A stretch of DNA of 50,360 nucleotides from Flavobacteriales bacterium. Its GTDB lineage: Bacteria > Bacteroidota > Bacteroidia > Flavobacteriales_D > Crocinitomicaceae. The stretch lies in assembly GCA_015665275.1 (NCBI GenBank), contig JADFAL010000084.1, forward strand, positions 1 to 50,360, given 5' to 3'. Positions within the stretch are counted from its first letter, which is position 1, and each line of letters starts with the position of its first letter. Positions 9,378-17,297 of this stretch are shown in pieces. The notes beneath the pieces are model-generated. The model saw nothing but the letters and a program-made list of their open reading frames with translations. It was not told the origin of the DNA and searched no databases. The translations under genes were made by a program, and so were the position numbers.

Positions 9378-9409
9378 ATTCATCTACATTATTTGGTCAT
9401 TCATCTACA
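9378..9409 (-). promoter_or_regulatory. Two 11-base direct repeats, candidate activator site
   Basis: On the minus strand TGTAGATGAAT occurs twice with 10 bases between, a 21-base pitch or two helical turns. The proximal copy ends about 113 bases upstream of the ATG at 9264. The pitch suits a dimeric activator, for example of LytTR type. The rest of the 298-base gap (9265-9562) shows no gene. Confidence 0.4.
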
Positions 9410-9562
9410 ATCCCCTATTCCTATGCATGCATATTATAATTACCCAGATTCATCACCCAGCGAACAAAATCTGCCTATGACTGAACATTTCGACGAATGA
9501 AAAGCTGGGTTTTGGACCAAAACAGGTCGTTTTAGAGCGGTTTTAGTTCTTTTTTAGTCGAT

Positions 9563-10159
9563 TTAATTCAGTTTTCGATGATTCTTAATGAATTCGGTTG
9601 GGTTGAGGTATCCTTCCGTTTGACTGCTATACCCTTTTCCGATAGGTAGCGTTAGATCATCTCTCAATTCAAGATGCAAATGAGCAGGATATCCTCCATG
9701 GTTGTTACCGATGGTTGCAATCTGCACTCCTCTTTTGACCCAATTGCCTTTAGCAACCATAATCGTATCGCAGTGTGCATACAAGGATTCTACCTTTGAA
9801 CTGTCTGGTAAATAATGAACAATGCGAATTACATTTCCCCAAGCTCCTCCGAAATCTTCTGCATATACCACCTTTCCATGAGCGATGTTGTAAATTGGAT
9901 CACCCAAGTCGGAATCTCCACCTCCTAGCCCATTCCAATCATCTCCGAGGTGAGTATTCCTTCCATAAGGCTGTGCATTGTAATATCCATTTGCATCGGG
10001 CTTTCCCACTGGATAATCGAAGCCATCCGCTATGAGTTGAGGTGGTTCTTCCTCTTGTTGCTTGTTAATAGAAACATCCTGATTGTTTTCAATCTCTTTG
10101 TCGTTCGAAGCTATTGTGCAGCCCACAAGCAAAACACCTAGTAATAATCGAGTAATCAT
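9563..10159 (-). CDS. M23 family metallopeptidase lipoprotein
   Basis: 198 residues. A short signal with lipobox LVGC makes Cys14 the likely lipidated residue, so the enzyme should be anchored in an envelope membrane. A glutamate/glutamine-rich linker (20-40) leads into an M23/LytM peptidase domain: HLGDD supplies His70 and Asp74, YAHCD at about 127 the next conserved histidine, and HLHLEL (His160, His162) the HxH motif. All zinc ligands seem present, so it is probably an active peptidoglycan endopeptidase. The domain is compact, and the position of HxH near the end is normal. It is monocistronic as far as can be seen, with 130 bases to the next minus-strand gene. Confidence 0.9.
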   Translation of the reverse strand: MITRLLLGVLLVGCTIASNDKEIENNQDVSINKQQEEEPPQLIADGFDYPVGKPDANGYYNAQPYGRNTHLGDDWNGLGGGDSDLGDPIYNIAHGKVVYAEDFGGAWGNVIRIVHYLPDSSKVESLYAHCDTIMVAKGNWVKRGVQIATIGNNHGGYPAHLHLELRDDLTLPIGKGYSSQTEGYLNPTEFIKNHRKLN

Positions 10160-10289
10160 GGTTGGATAATTCGGTTCTCACCTAAAGTAACATGCTAATG
10201 AATAGGGTTTTGAGATTTAAGAATTTTTAGGGAAGAGAGGATCGGGATGACTGGATTGTTAGATAGGTTGAACTTTTGGAGGGGGTGAA

Positions 10290-13200
10290 TTATTGAATTA
10301 GTTGCCCTCCGTTTTGGCCGCTGCCTGGGCCTAACTTAATTTCAAATCCTGCGCTTGAAATTAAATGTTGATTGTGATCGATGCAGATAATGGTATCTCC
10401 CTGATCTACGATTTCTTCAAAGACCATTAACAGTTTGTTCAAATCCACGACGTGCAACCCTGTGCCCGGTTCGTCTAGTAAGAATAATCGAGGAATCTCG
10501 GATTCACTTGATAAGGCATTGACCAATTTCATTCGTTGCGATTCACCGCCGGAAAGCGTGCTCGCAGATTGACCTAATCTCACATGTCCCAATCCCAGTT
10601 TTCTCAGTAATTCAAGTGTACTCTTCAACTTACCAGCTTTCTGATTCATAAGGATTTTGAATACTTGATCCACTGTAAACTGGAGCATTTGCCCCATAGA
10701 ATATTCTTGCCATAGGATGGCATCCACCTCCTGACTAAATCGACTTCCATGGCACGTATCGCAATCGCCCCAGACATCGCTCATGAAATCAAGACTGATT
10801 TTAATTTTTCCATTTCCCGAACATGTCGGACATTTTCCCTTTTTACTTAAATAGCTGAAATCGGCCTTCTTGAGTCCCGAACTTTTGGCCAACTCAGTTT
10901 TCGAATACATTGACTGAAGGGAATCTAATATTCCGAGGTAGCTAGCAGGTGTCATACTTCGACTTGCAGCTAAAGGTTGCTGATCCAGATACAATGTATG
11001 TACTTCGTTAAAGAAATCTACCCCAACAATGGACGCACAATGAACCGGTCGTTTCTTTTGAATGGACTGGTACAAAACATCGCGCATCAAACTTGTCTTC
11101 CCGCTTCCAGAAACACCTGTTATTACGGTAAAGGCTCCCAGTTGGAACGTGGCATCAATATCCTTTAAATTATTTGCCGAAGCCTTATTGATACTGAAAT
11201 GCGTGTTCGAATGCTTTAGAATTCTGGAGAAGCTTGGCGCGTTGTGAATGAGTTCGTATGTTTTTGTTTCCTTTCGAAGTTTGAGTTCGTTTTGATTTCC
11301 TTGGAATACCACTTCTCCACCATTTACTCCTGCTTCCGGTCCCATTTCAATCAAATAATCCGCCATTTTAATGAAATCAGGATCGTGTTCTACCGCAACT
11401 ACCGTATTTCCATGAGCGATGATTCCGCGCAACAATTTCTCCAACGATTTCACCTGCTTTTGATCCAAACCAATGGTCGGTTCGTCCAAAATATACGTCA
11501 CACCGTGCAAATTGGAATCGAATTGCCCTGAAAGTAAAACACGTTGGTATTCCCCTCCGGAGAGCGTCGCCACCTTACGATCCAATGACAAATATCCCAA
11601 GCCTAAATTTTCCAGAACTTCTAACTGAGAAAGAAGGGTCGAACTCACTTTTTGAGCAATTGCTTTTGTTTTCGAATTCTCGATTTCGGGAATTTCTTTG
11701 AGTGCATCTTTCATTTCTGAAACGCTCCACTCCATCCATTCGGCGATGTTTTTTCCTAGAAAATTTGTCGCCAACAAAGGTTGTTTCAATCGGGTTCCTA
11801 GACATTCTGGGCATGCAACATCGTGCAATAAACCCTCTAACGTTTGAATGTTTTTGTTCTGTCGTTTGCGCTCGTATTCATCGTTAATGTATCCGCAAAG
11901 CCCCATCCATGTGGTATCTAATTCTTGAACGCCAGATCGGGATTTATTTTTAAAATTCCATGTCACATGCCAGACTTCTTCTCCTGTTCCATACAATGCT
12001 GTTTGTTGTATTTCTTCGGAAATCTGGTTCCACGGTTGGGACAAATCCCATTTTTTCTGATGGGCAATCCTTTTGAGCGTAGCCATGAATTGACCATCAG
12101 GATTCGCGTAATATTTCAATGCTTTGTTTTCAGAAAGTGCTCCGTCAAACAAGCTTTTATTTCGATCTACTACGATCTGATCTGGATCACAAGATTCTAC
12201 GACACCCATGCCCTTACAGGTGTCGCAAGCCCCCAAATGATGGTTGAATGAAAAATGCTGTGCGCTAACGGTTGTTTGCTCATCCGATGCAATGCGAGAA
12301 AACAGCAATCGGAAATGATCATAAATGCCTGTAAGTGTTCCAACCGTAGATCGTTTATTGTTTTGTCTGTTTCGACGTCGCAATGCCACAGCGGGTGTCA
12401 TCCCAGAGAATGTATCCATTTTGGCCGTGCTATTTTGTTGAACCAAACTTCTGCTGTAGGTTGAAAGGGATTCCGAAAATCGTGCATTCGCCTCCGAGAA
12501 CAGCGTATCATACACAAGCGAGGACTTTCCACTGCCCGACACTCCTGTAACCACGGTGAGTTGTTGTTTCGGAATGGAGACATCAATGTTTTTGAGTCCA
12601 TTGGTGTGAACGCCGAAGAGATTTATGTATTGGAAGGGCTGGTTATTAGATCGATTGGACTGATTCGACTTTTTAACTTTTGGATAGTTCGATAGTTCGT
12701 CTGCTGAGGCAGTAGCAGTGTACGCATTTGATAGATTGGATGATAAAGGAATACCTTGAAAGATAACTTCACCTCCATTTTTTCCTCCTTCCGGCCCCAA
12801 TTCAATGTGCCAATCCGAAGATGTAATGATGCGTTCGTCATGCTCAACACAGACAATGGTATTTCCATTCGACTTTATTCGGGCGAACATTTTTAGTAAA
12901 GTTTGAATATCGGAATCATGGAGACCAATACTCGGTTCCACCAGAATATAAAGGTCATTACCTGAACTTTTCTTCTGCAGCTGGTTGGCAATTTTTATTC
13001 GCTGAGCTTCTCCTCCAGACAGTGTGGTTGACGATTGCCCCAATGTCAGGTATCCAAGGCCGATTTCCTGCAAAATATCGAGTCCTTTTCGAATCCGATT
13101 CACAATCTTATTGGAGGTTTCCAGAAAGAAATCCAGTGCTTGATTCACCGACATCTGATAGACTTCCGCAATGGATTTATCTTCATAACGAATGGCTAAC

Positions 13201-15059
13201 GTTTCTGTATTAAATCGATCGCCTCCGCATGTTCCGCATTTCATCTCGATATTCCCCAAGAAGTGCATTCCAATTTGGATTTTCCCAGCACCTTGACATG
13301 TTTCACAGCGTCCTCCTTTGTTATTGAATGAGAATCCTGATTTAGTGATTTTTGCCTTTTTTGCCGCATCGAGTGACGCGAATAAATCGCGGATAGCATC
13401 AGAAATTCCTAAATACGTTGCAGGATTGCTTCGTGGAGTTCTACCAATAGGCGATTGATCTACGAAGATTAAGTTTTCATGGAATTCGTTTTTCAGTAAC
13501 TCAATCAACGAGCTGGTTCCTGAACCTGATTTCCCACTGATGACATTCAGTCTGCCTAACTGGAAATGTACGTCTATATTTTTGAGGTTGCCGGCCGTGC
13601 AGTTGTAAAGGGAAATGGTTTTGGAGACATCGACTTTGTGACTTCTTGACTTCTCGACTTTGGGATTTTTCGATTGATTGAGCGCGTTGAGAGTCGGACT
13701 GTTGGGTATTTCGCTTTCAAGAAATTCGTTCAGCGGTCCGTTGAAGAGCAATTCCCCTCCTTTCGCCCCAGCATTCGGCCCGAGATCAATAATCCAATCG
13801 GCATTGCGAATGGTTTCCAAATCGTGCTCCACCACCATCACTGTATTCCCTTTTTTGACGAGCCCATTCAAATGAGCAATCATCTTGCGATTTTCGTCAG
13901 GATGCAAACCAATACTGGGTTCATCCAAGACATACAGCACATCGCTCAAAGGAGCTGTTAGTTGGTTGATGACCCGAATTCGCTGTGCTTCACTTGCTGC
14001 CAAATTGCTGGCCGACGTATCCATGGTTAAATACCCCAATCCAAGATCAATGAGGAGGTCTAGTTTTTCCTTCAATTTCGAAATAATGGAGCGTGCATTT
14101 TCAGGCCAAACGGAATTATTGATCCAGTCAGACAATTCAATGAATTCAAGTTCGGTAGCGTCGGTAATATTCCTTTCGTTCACCTGAACGTTCAGTGCTT
14201 CAGGCTTTAATCGTTTTCCCCTGCACGCGCTGCACGTCACAGAAGAAACGTATTTAAGAATGTTAGCGTTCCGGTCTCTTCTTAGGATATCCGACATAAT
14301 CGGCATCATGCCTTTGTAAAATCCTTCCTCTCTTGGTTTGGCCTTTATTCCCGTCCATTTTAATCTCGATTCAATGCTATGTTTCCCAAATGGAACTTTG
14401 ATTTTTTCGCTTCCGTATAGGATTACCTTTCTTTGATTCTCGCTCAAATCGTCCCATGGAATATCGACATTGAATCCTTCCGCTTCACATACTTGATTCA
14501 GAACATCAATTGTCACCTGAGAATACATGATATATCCTGTTGGTAAGGTTGGTGCCAGCGCTCCTTCACGAATCGTTTTGTTTGAATCTACCACCAGTTT
14601 ATCGATGTCAATCTTTTCCTCTTTACCAATACCTCGGCATTGTGGACATTGTCCAATCTCGGAATTGAACGAAAACAAAGATCGTGTCAACTCAAGATCT
14701 TGATTCGTTTCTCCGAATCGTGCATAAAGCAATCGAAGTAGATCGTATAAGTCGGACATTGTTCCAACTGTTGAACGGGCATTTGATGCCGTAGTTTTCT
14801 GCCCAATTGCAATTACGGGAGATAAACCATCGATAATGTCGACGTCGGGTTTGTTCAATTTTCCGATAAATTGGCGTGCAAACCCAGGCATTGTTTCAAA
14901 ATAGCGCCGCTGTCCTTCTCGAGCGATTACATCAAACGCCAAACTTGACTTTCCAGAGCCTGAGACCCCAGTCACCACAATGAATCGATGGTGTGGAATT
15001 TCCAGAGAAATCCCCTTCAGATTGTTCGTTCGTGCGTTTTTGATGACAATTTCGTGCAT
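10290..15059 (-). CDS. Double-length UvrA-like protein with four ABC ATPase modules
   Basis: 1589 residues from the ATG at 15059, which lies 14 bases after the upstream stop; a longer frame to 15131 would overlap that gene. UvrA normally has about 940 residues and two ABC modules. This protein has two UvrA-like halves, joined near residue 800. Walker A: Lys37 in module 1; GKSGSGTS with Thr515 in place of Lys in module 2; Lys845 in module 3; Lys1321 in module 4. Signatures: LAASEAQR (353-360, degenerate), then LSGGEAQR (680), LSGGEYQR (1166) and LSGGESQR (1502). Walker B of module 2 reads LVEP (Val707 for Asp); the others are intact. All four zinc modules keep CxxC pairs. Both halves lack the roughly 150-residue UvrB-binding domain, since the sequence passes from the Q-loop region straight to FSFN. 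That places it with UvrA2/DrrC-like proteins, linked to drug or DNA-adduct tolerance, rather than UvrABC repair. The function is inferred. Confidence 0.9.
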   Translation of the reverse strand: MHEIVIKNARTNNLKGISLEIPHHRFIVVTGVSGSGKSSLAFDVIAREGQRRYFETMPGFARQFIGKLNKPDVDIIDGLSPVIAIGQKTTASNARSTVGTMSDLYDLLRLLYARFGETNQDLELTRSLFSFNSEIGQCPQCRGIGKEEKIDIDKLVVDSNKTIREGALAPTLPTGYIMYSQVTIDVLNQVCEAEGFNVDIPWDDLSENQRKVILYGSEKIKVPFGKHSIESRLKWTGIKAKPREEGFYKGMMPIMSDILRRDRNANILKYVSSVTCSACRGKRLKPEALNVQVNERNITDATELEFIELSDWINNSVWPENARSIISKLKEKLDLLIDLGLGYLTMDTSASNLAASEAQRIRVINQLTAPLSDVLYVLDEPSIGLHPDENRKMIAHLNGLVKKGNTVMVVEHDLETIRNADWIIDLGPNAGAKGGELLFNGPLNEFLESEIPNSPTLNALNQSKNPKVEKSRSHKVDVSKTISLYNCTAGNLKNIDVHFQLGRLNVISGKSGSGTSSLIELLKNEFHENLIFVDQSPIGRTPRSNPATYLGISDAIRDLFASLDAAKKAKITKSGFSFNNKGGRCETCQGAGKIQIGMHFLGNIEMKCGTCGGDRFNTETLAIRYEDKSIAEVYQMSVNQALDFFLETSNKIVNRIRKGLDILQEIGLGYLTLGQSSTTLSGGEAQRIKIANQLQKKSSGNDLYILVEPSIGLHDSDIQTLLKMFARIKSNGNTIVCVEHDERIITSSDWHIELGPEGGKNGGEVIFQGIPLSSNLSNAYTATASADELSNYPKVKKSNQSNRSNNQPFQYINLFGVHTNGLKNIDVSIPKQQLTVVTGVSGSGKSSLVYDTLFSEANARFSESLSTYSRSLVQQNSTAKMDTFSGMTPAVALRRRNRQNNKRSTVGTLTGIYDHFRLLFSRIASDEQTTVSAQHFSFNHHLGACDTCKGMGVVESCDPDQIVVDRNKSLFDGALSENKALKYYANPDGQFMATLKRIAHQKKWDLSQPWNQISEEIQQTALYGTGEEVWHVTWNFKNKSRSGVQELDTTWMGLCGYINDEYERKRQNKNIQTLEGLLHDVACPECLGTRLKQPLLATNFLGKNIAEWMEWSVSEMKDALKEIPEIENSKTKAIAQKVSSTLLSQLEVLENLGLGYLSLDRKVATLSGGEYQRVLLSGQFDSNLHGVTYILDEPTIGLDQKQVKSLEKLLRGIIAHGNTVVAVEHDPDFIKMADYLIEMGPEAGVNGGEVVFQGNQNELKLRKETKTYELIHNAPSFSRILKHSNTHFSINKASANNLKDIDATFQLGAFTVITGVSGSGKTSLMRDVLYQSIQKKRPVHCASIVGVDFFNEVHTLYLDQQPLAASRSMTPASYLGILDSLQSMYSKTELAKSSGLKKADFSYLSKKGKCPTCSGNGKIKISLDFMSDVWGDCDTCHGSRFSQEVDAILWQEYSMGQMLQFTVDQVFKILMNQKAGKLKSTLELLRKLGLGHVRLGQSASTLSGGESQRMKLVNALSSESEIPRLFLLDEPGTGLHVVDLNKLLMVFEEIVDQGDTIICIDHNQHLISSAGFEIKLGPGSGQNGGQLIQ
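12651..12700 (-). repeat. Degenerate 8-base tandem repeat encoding the linker between the two UvrA halves
   Basis: About six 8-base units can be read here; those from 12661 are TGATTCGA, CTTTTTAA, CTTTTGGA, TAGTTCGA and TAGTTCGT. The segment encodes about residues 787-803, including PKVKKSN. The unit length is not a multiple of three. Confidence 0.5.
13632..13679 (-). repeat. 8-base tandem repeat encoding the linker between ABC modules 1 and 2
   Basis: Six consecutive 8-base units on the plus strand: GACTTTGT, GACTTCTT, GACTTCTC, GACTTTGG, GATTTTTC, GATTGATT. They encode about residues 461-476, including PKVEKSR, which resembles the other repeat-encoded linker. Loss or gain of one unit would shift the frame. 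Confidence 0.65.
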
Positions 15060-15073
15060 TAGGGAGCGTTCTT

Positions 15074-15649
15074 TTAGTTCGGCTTTCGCATCATAAACCA
15101 CAGTGCCTTTCCGCCTCCGGAATCCTTCCAAGTGTGATACACTTCAAACCCATAGCGTTCATAAACGGATCTGTTTCTTTCGACGGAAGTTTCCAATAAG
15201 ATGGGCAGTTGCTTTTGTTTAGACAACTCGAAAAGATGTTCCTTTAGTTCAAATACTGCCTGACCGCCATCTTTCTCAACTCCCAAAAACCAGAAATACA
15301 AATGCTTGCCTTCGAAGCGGTGTTTCTTAATGTAGGACTCCCTTTTGAGCGTTTGGATCACTTTTTTTGGAGGAATGGAAATTGCAAAGGGAAACTCGGC
15401 CCAAAATTCGGCAAAGTTGGTTCCTTTGGCTTCTGACTCAAAACACAAGGCTGCTCCTTTACGATTTGAAGATAAGTACGCGCCATTGCGATTGAATGCT
15501 TTGATAAAGGCATAATTCCCTAATCGACCGATTTTCTTACGGCGATTTCCGCCAGAGCCAATTACAATATTTACGCTCGGATTTTGGTCAAACGTATTGG
15601 TGATAATTTGAACGGCTTCTTTTTTGTCTTCGGGAGTTGCGAGCGTCAT
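15074..15649 (-). CDS. GNAT family N-acetyltransferase
   Basis: 191 residues, cytoplasmic. The C-terminal half has a GNAT-like core: a beta strand LYFWFLGVEKDGGQ followed by a helix, then LPILLETSVERN and VYERYGFEVYHTWK, the usual last strands of the acetyl-CoA fold. The pyrophosphate-binding loop, normally R/QxxGxG/A, is not canonical (EKDGGQAV), a feature seen in some small-molecule acetyltransferases of Bacteroidota. The substrate is unknown. It is the first gene of a two-gene unit with the giant UvrA-like protein, 14 bases apart. Co-transcription with a UvrA2-type protein suggests detoxification of a small molecule or DNA-reactive compound; this is inference. A perfect -7 element lies four bases before the start. 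Confidence 0.8.
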   Translation of the reverse strand: MTLATPEDKKEAVQIITNTFDQNPSVNIVIGSGGNRRKKIGRLGNYAFIKAFNRNGAYLSSNRKGAALCFESEAKGTNFAEFWAEFPFAISIPPKKVIQTLKRESYIKKHRFEGKHLYFWFLGVEKDGGQAVFELKEHLFELSKQKQLPILLETSVERNRSVYERYGFEVYHTWKDSGGGKALWFMMRKPN

Positions 15650-15653
15650 GTTC

Positions 15654-15661
15654 CAAAGTTA
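15654..15661 (-). promoter_or_regulatory. -7 promoter element, probable leaderless start
   Basis: TAACTTTG on the minus strand is a perfect match to the Bacteroidota -7 consensus and lies four bases before the ATG of the GNAT gene. No clear -33 TTTG is seen. Confidence 0.5.
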
Positions 15662-15742
15662 GAAGAAAAAGCGCTAGCTTTTGAAGACGAAGGCTGAGTC
15701 AGGCAGACGAGAAAGCCAACGGATGATACTGAATAAGGAATT

Positions 15743-15826
15743 ACGCACATCTCGGCTCCGCTAGATGTACTTTTTGAATATGGAAACTCGAAATCAGAGC
15801 ACGTCTAGTGAAGTCGAGATGTCCGT
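15743..15826. repeat. REP-like extragenic palindrome
   Basis: Imperfect 28-base arms (15743-15770 and 15799-15826, six mismatches) flank a 28-base loop. The arms contain the core CTCGRCTYCRCTAGA. Related copies occur at 33415-33442 and, as a half-site, near 45367. The element lies between two minus-strand genes and could also act as a terminator for the upstream one. Confidence 0.55.
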
Positions 15827-15844
15827 ATAGATTAGAGTTCTGGA

Positions 15845-16267
15845 TTATGGCATCTTGAATCGTTCGTGGTACTCCACTCTTCGGTCCATTAAGTTTCGTA
15901 AGAATTTTTTGTTCAAATGCCACATTTCATCTTTGTGAAATTTGAGAAACTCACCATCGGCGTGGAAACTAAAAATCGCTGTATCGTAAATGGTCATTTT
16001 TCGAAATGGAATCACCCAGGAGTATCGTGTATTCTTCACGTTAAAGTGTAAAATTGCTCCAACGGGTCGTAATTCGATATTGCAGTACACCAATCCTGTT
16101 GCCTTGTCCATGATTTTTTCAAACCCAATGCTGTACGTATCAATCAACATGCGGTGGCTTCCGATGGGTTCACCAGACAATCGTTTGCGAAGGCCAAATG
16201 CCTTACCGACCAATTTGTCTACCTCGCGTTTGGTGTCGCCATCCATGTATGTGCTATCTAAAATCAT
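15845..16267 (-). CDS. Conserved-looking cytoplasmic protein of unknown function
   Basis: 140 residues, no signal peptide and no membrane segment. The sequence alternates short beta strands (MLIDTYSIGFEKI, LVYCNIELRPVGAILHF, SWVIPFRKMTIYDTAIFSFHADGEFLKF) with basic helices at both ends, which resembles a small beta-sandwich or PH-like fold. I do not recognise the family. The reading frame is clean and its composition matches its neighbours, so it is probably real. It is divergent from the gene at 16397, with 129 bases between the starts, and is followed by the REP-like palindrome. Confidence 0.7.
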   Translation of the reverse strand: MILDSTYMDGDTKREVDKLVGKAFGLRKRLSGEPIGSHRMLIDTYSIGFEKIMDKATGLVYCNIELRPVGAILHFNVKNTRYSWVIPFRKMTIYDTAIFSFHADGEFLKFHKDEMWHLNKKFLRNLMDRRVEYHERFKMP

Positions 16268-16396
16268 ATAAGTCGATTTTGAGGGAATGGCGTAAGCGCT
16301 TCTTAAAGGTACGAATTTTGCAGCACTGCTAGCAAGAAGGCACCGGACCGTTCGCGGTATGAACTTTCTGAATTATAAATTGTATCCAAAACTACT

Positions 16397-17290
16397 ATGA
16401 AAAACATTGTTCTTTTATTCAGTCTTGTCTGCTCACTTAACTCATGGGCTATTGAATCCATTAATGCCGTAATTGGTGATACCAGTTACCTCGTAAAATA
16501 TGGTGCACTTCCGACAGCAGATACCGATAATAGCATCCGCATCATAACCCATTTGGAATATGTAGAACAAAAACTACGTGAAGTTCCGCAGAACGATTTG
16601 AGCGATGCAGCATGGCAGAACCGAATTAAAGTATTGGATTTATTACACTCCTATATAGCAGTGGCGTCTTTTCCAACTTTACCAGAACCATTCGATTCCA
16701 GACAGCCGTGCTTTATTGATGATCAAGGAGTTCTCTGCGCCGTGGCCTACCTTGTTCACGAAACGACTTCCCGCAGTTCGGCCGTTTATGCAATAAACAA
16801 ACGACATCGTTTTGATTACGTATTGGACATGAACGACGCTTATGTTGATTATTGGTCAGCAACATACGGATTGACTTTAACAGAACTCGCAATGATACAA
16901 CCGACCTATAGCTACGAGCGACGTCCTGTAGACCCTCCTCAACCACCTAGGATCGAACTTCCACGAGAACAAGCTTTGGAAATAAATCTGGTCCAATTAC
17001 GCAAGGCATATAACCAACTCTCCCAAGAAATGAAGGAAACCAAAAGATTGGTTCAAGCGCAATCAGATACCATTTCGTTTCAAGAGCAAACCATCGTTGA
17101 TCAAGAAGAAGAGATCGCATCAGCGATAGATAAAAACCAGGCGCTTCAAACACAGATGAAAGAGGAACGTGAATCGCTTAACGGTGAAATAAAAAAGAAA
17201 AAACGCTGGAACATTGCACTGGCTGGTGTTGCAACCACCTTAACTTCCATAACTGTTTTTCAATGGATCAAAATTCGCAATGCTGAGTAA
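16397..17290 (+). CDS. Exported or membrane-anchored coiled-coil protein of unknown function
   Basis: 297 residues. A signal peptide occupies 1-19 (CSLNSWA). The middle carries a pattern I have seen in uncharacterised exported proteins: CFIDDQGVLCAVAYLV at about 105, with two cysteines that may pair. A proline-rich stretch (about 175-187) leads to a long coiled coil (about 190-262, many Gln/Glu/Lys heptads), a basic KKKKR patch and one C-terminal membrane segment (about 272-290). The mature protein would therefore hang in the periplasm from its C-terminus. It converges on the gene at 17298-17837 with only seven bases between the stops. No function can be assigned. Confidence 0.72.
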   Translation: MKNIVLLFSLVCSLNSWAIESINAVIGDTSYLVKYGALPTADTDNSIRIITHLEYVEQKLREVPQNDLSDAAWQNRIKVLDLLHSYIAVASFPTLPEPFDSRQPCFIDDQGVLCAVAYLVHETTSRSSAVYAINKRHRFDYVLDMNDAYVDYWSATYGLTLTELAMIQPTYSYERRPVDPPQPPRIELPREQALEINLVQLRKAYNQLSQEMKETKRLVQAQSDTISFQEQTIVDQEEEIASAIDKNQALQTQMKEERESLNGEIKKKKRWNIALAGVATTLTSITVFQWIKIRNAE

Positions 17291-17297
17291 ACCTAAT

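Noticed and set aside
9479-9562. Repeated TTTTAG motifs after the M23 gene considered as a terminator.
   Set aside because: Only a 4-pair stem (GACC/GGTC) can be drawn, and it is too weak to call.
10290-15059. Calling the giant ABC protein an ordinary UvrA of nucleotide excision repair.
   Set aside because: Double length, four ABC modules, no UvrB-binding domain in either half, and degenerate motifs in modules 1 and 2.
15060-15131. Longer start for the UvrA-like gene.
   Set aside because: It would overlap the acetyltransferase gene by 58 bases and adds a tail unrelated to UvrA; the ATG at 15059 gives a start matching the family.
15741-15923. A 60-codon minus-strand frame spanning the REP-like palindrome.
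   Set aside because: It overlaps the end of the real gene at 15845 and is mostly made of the repeat.
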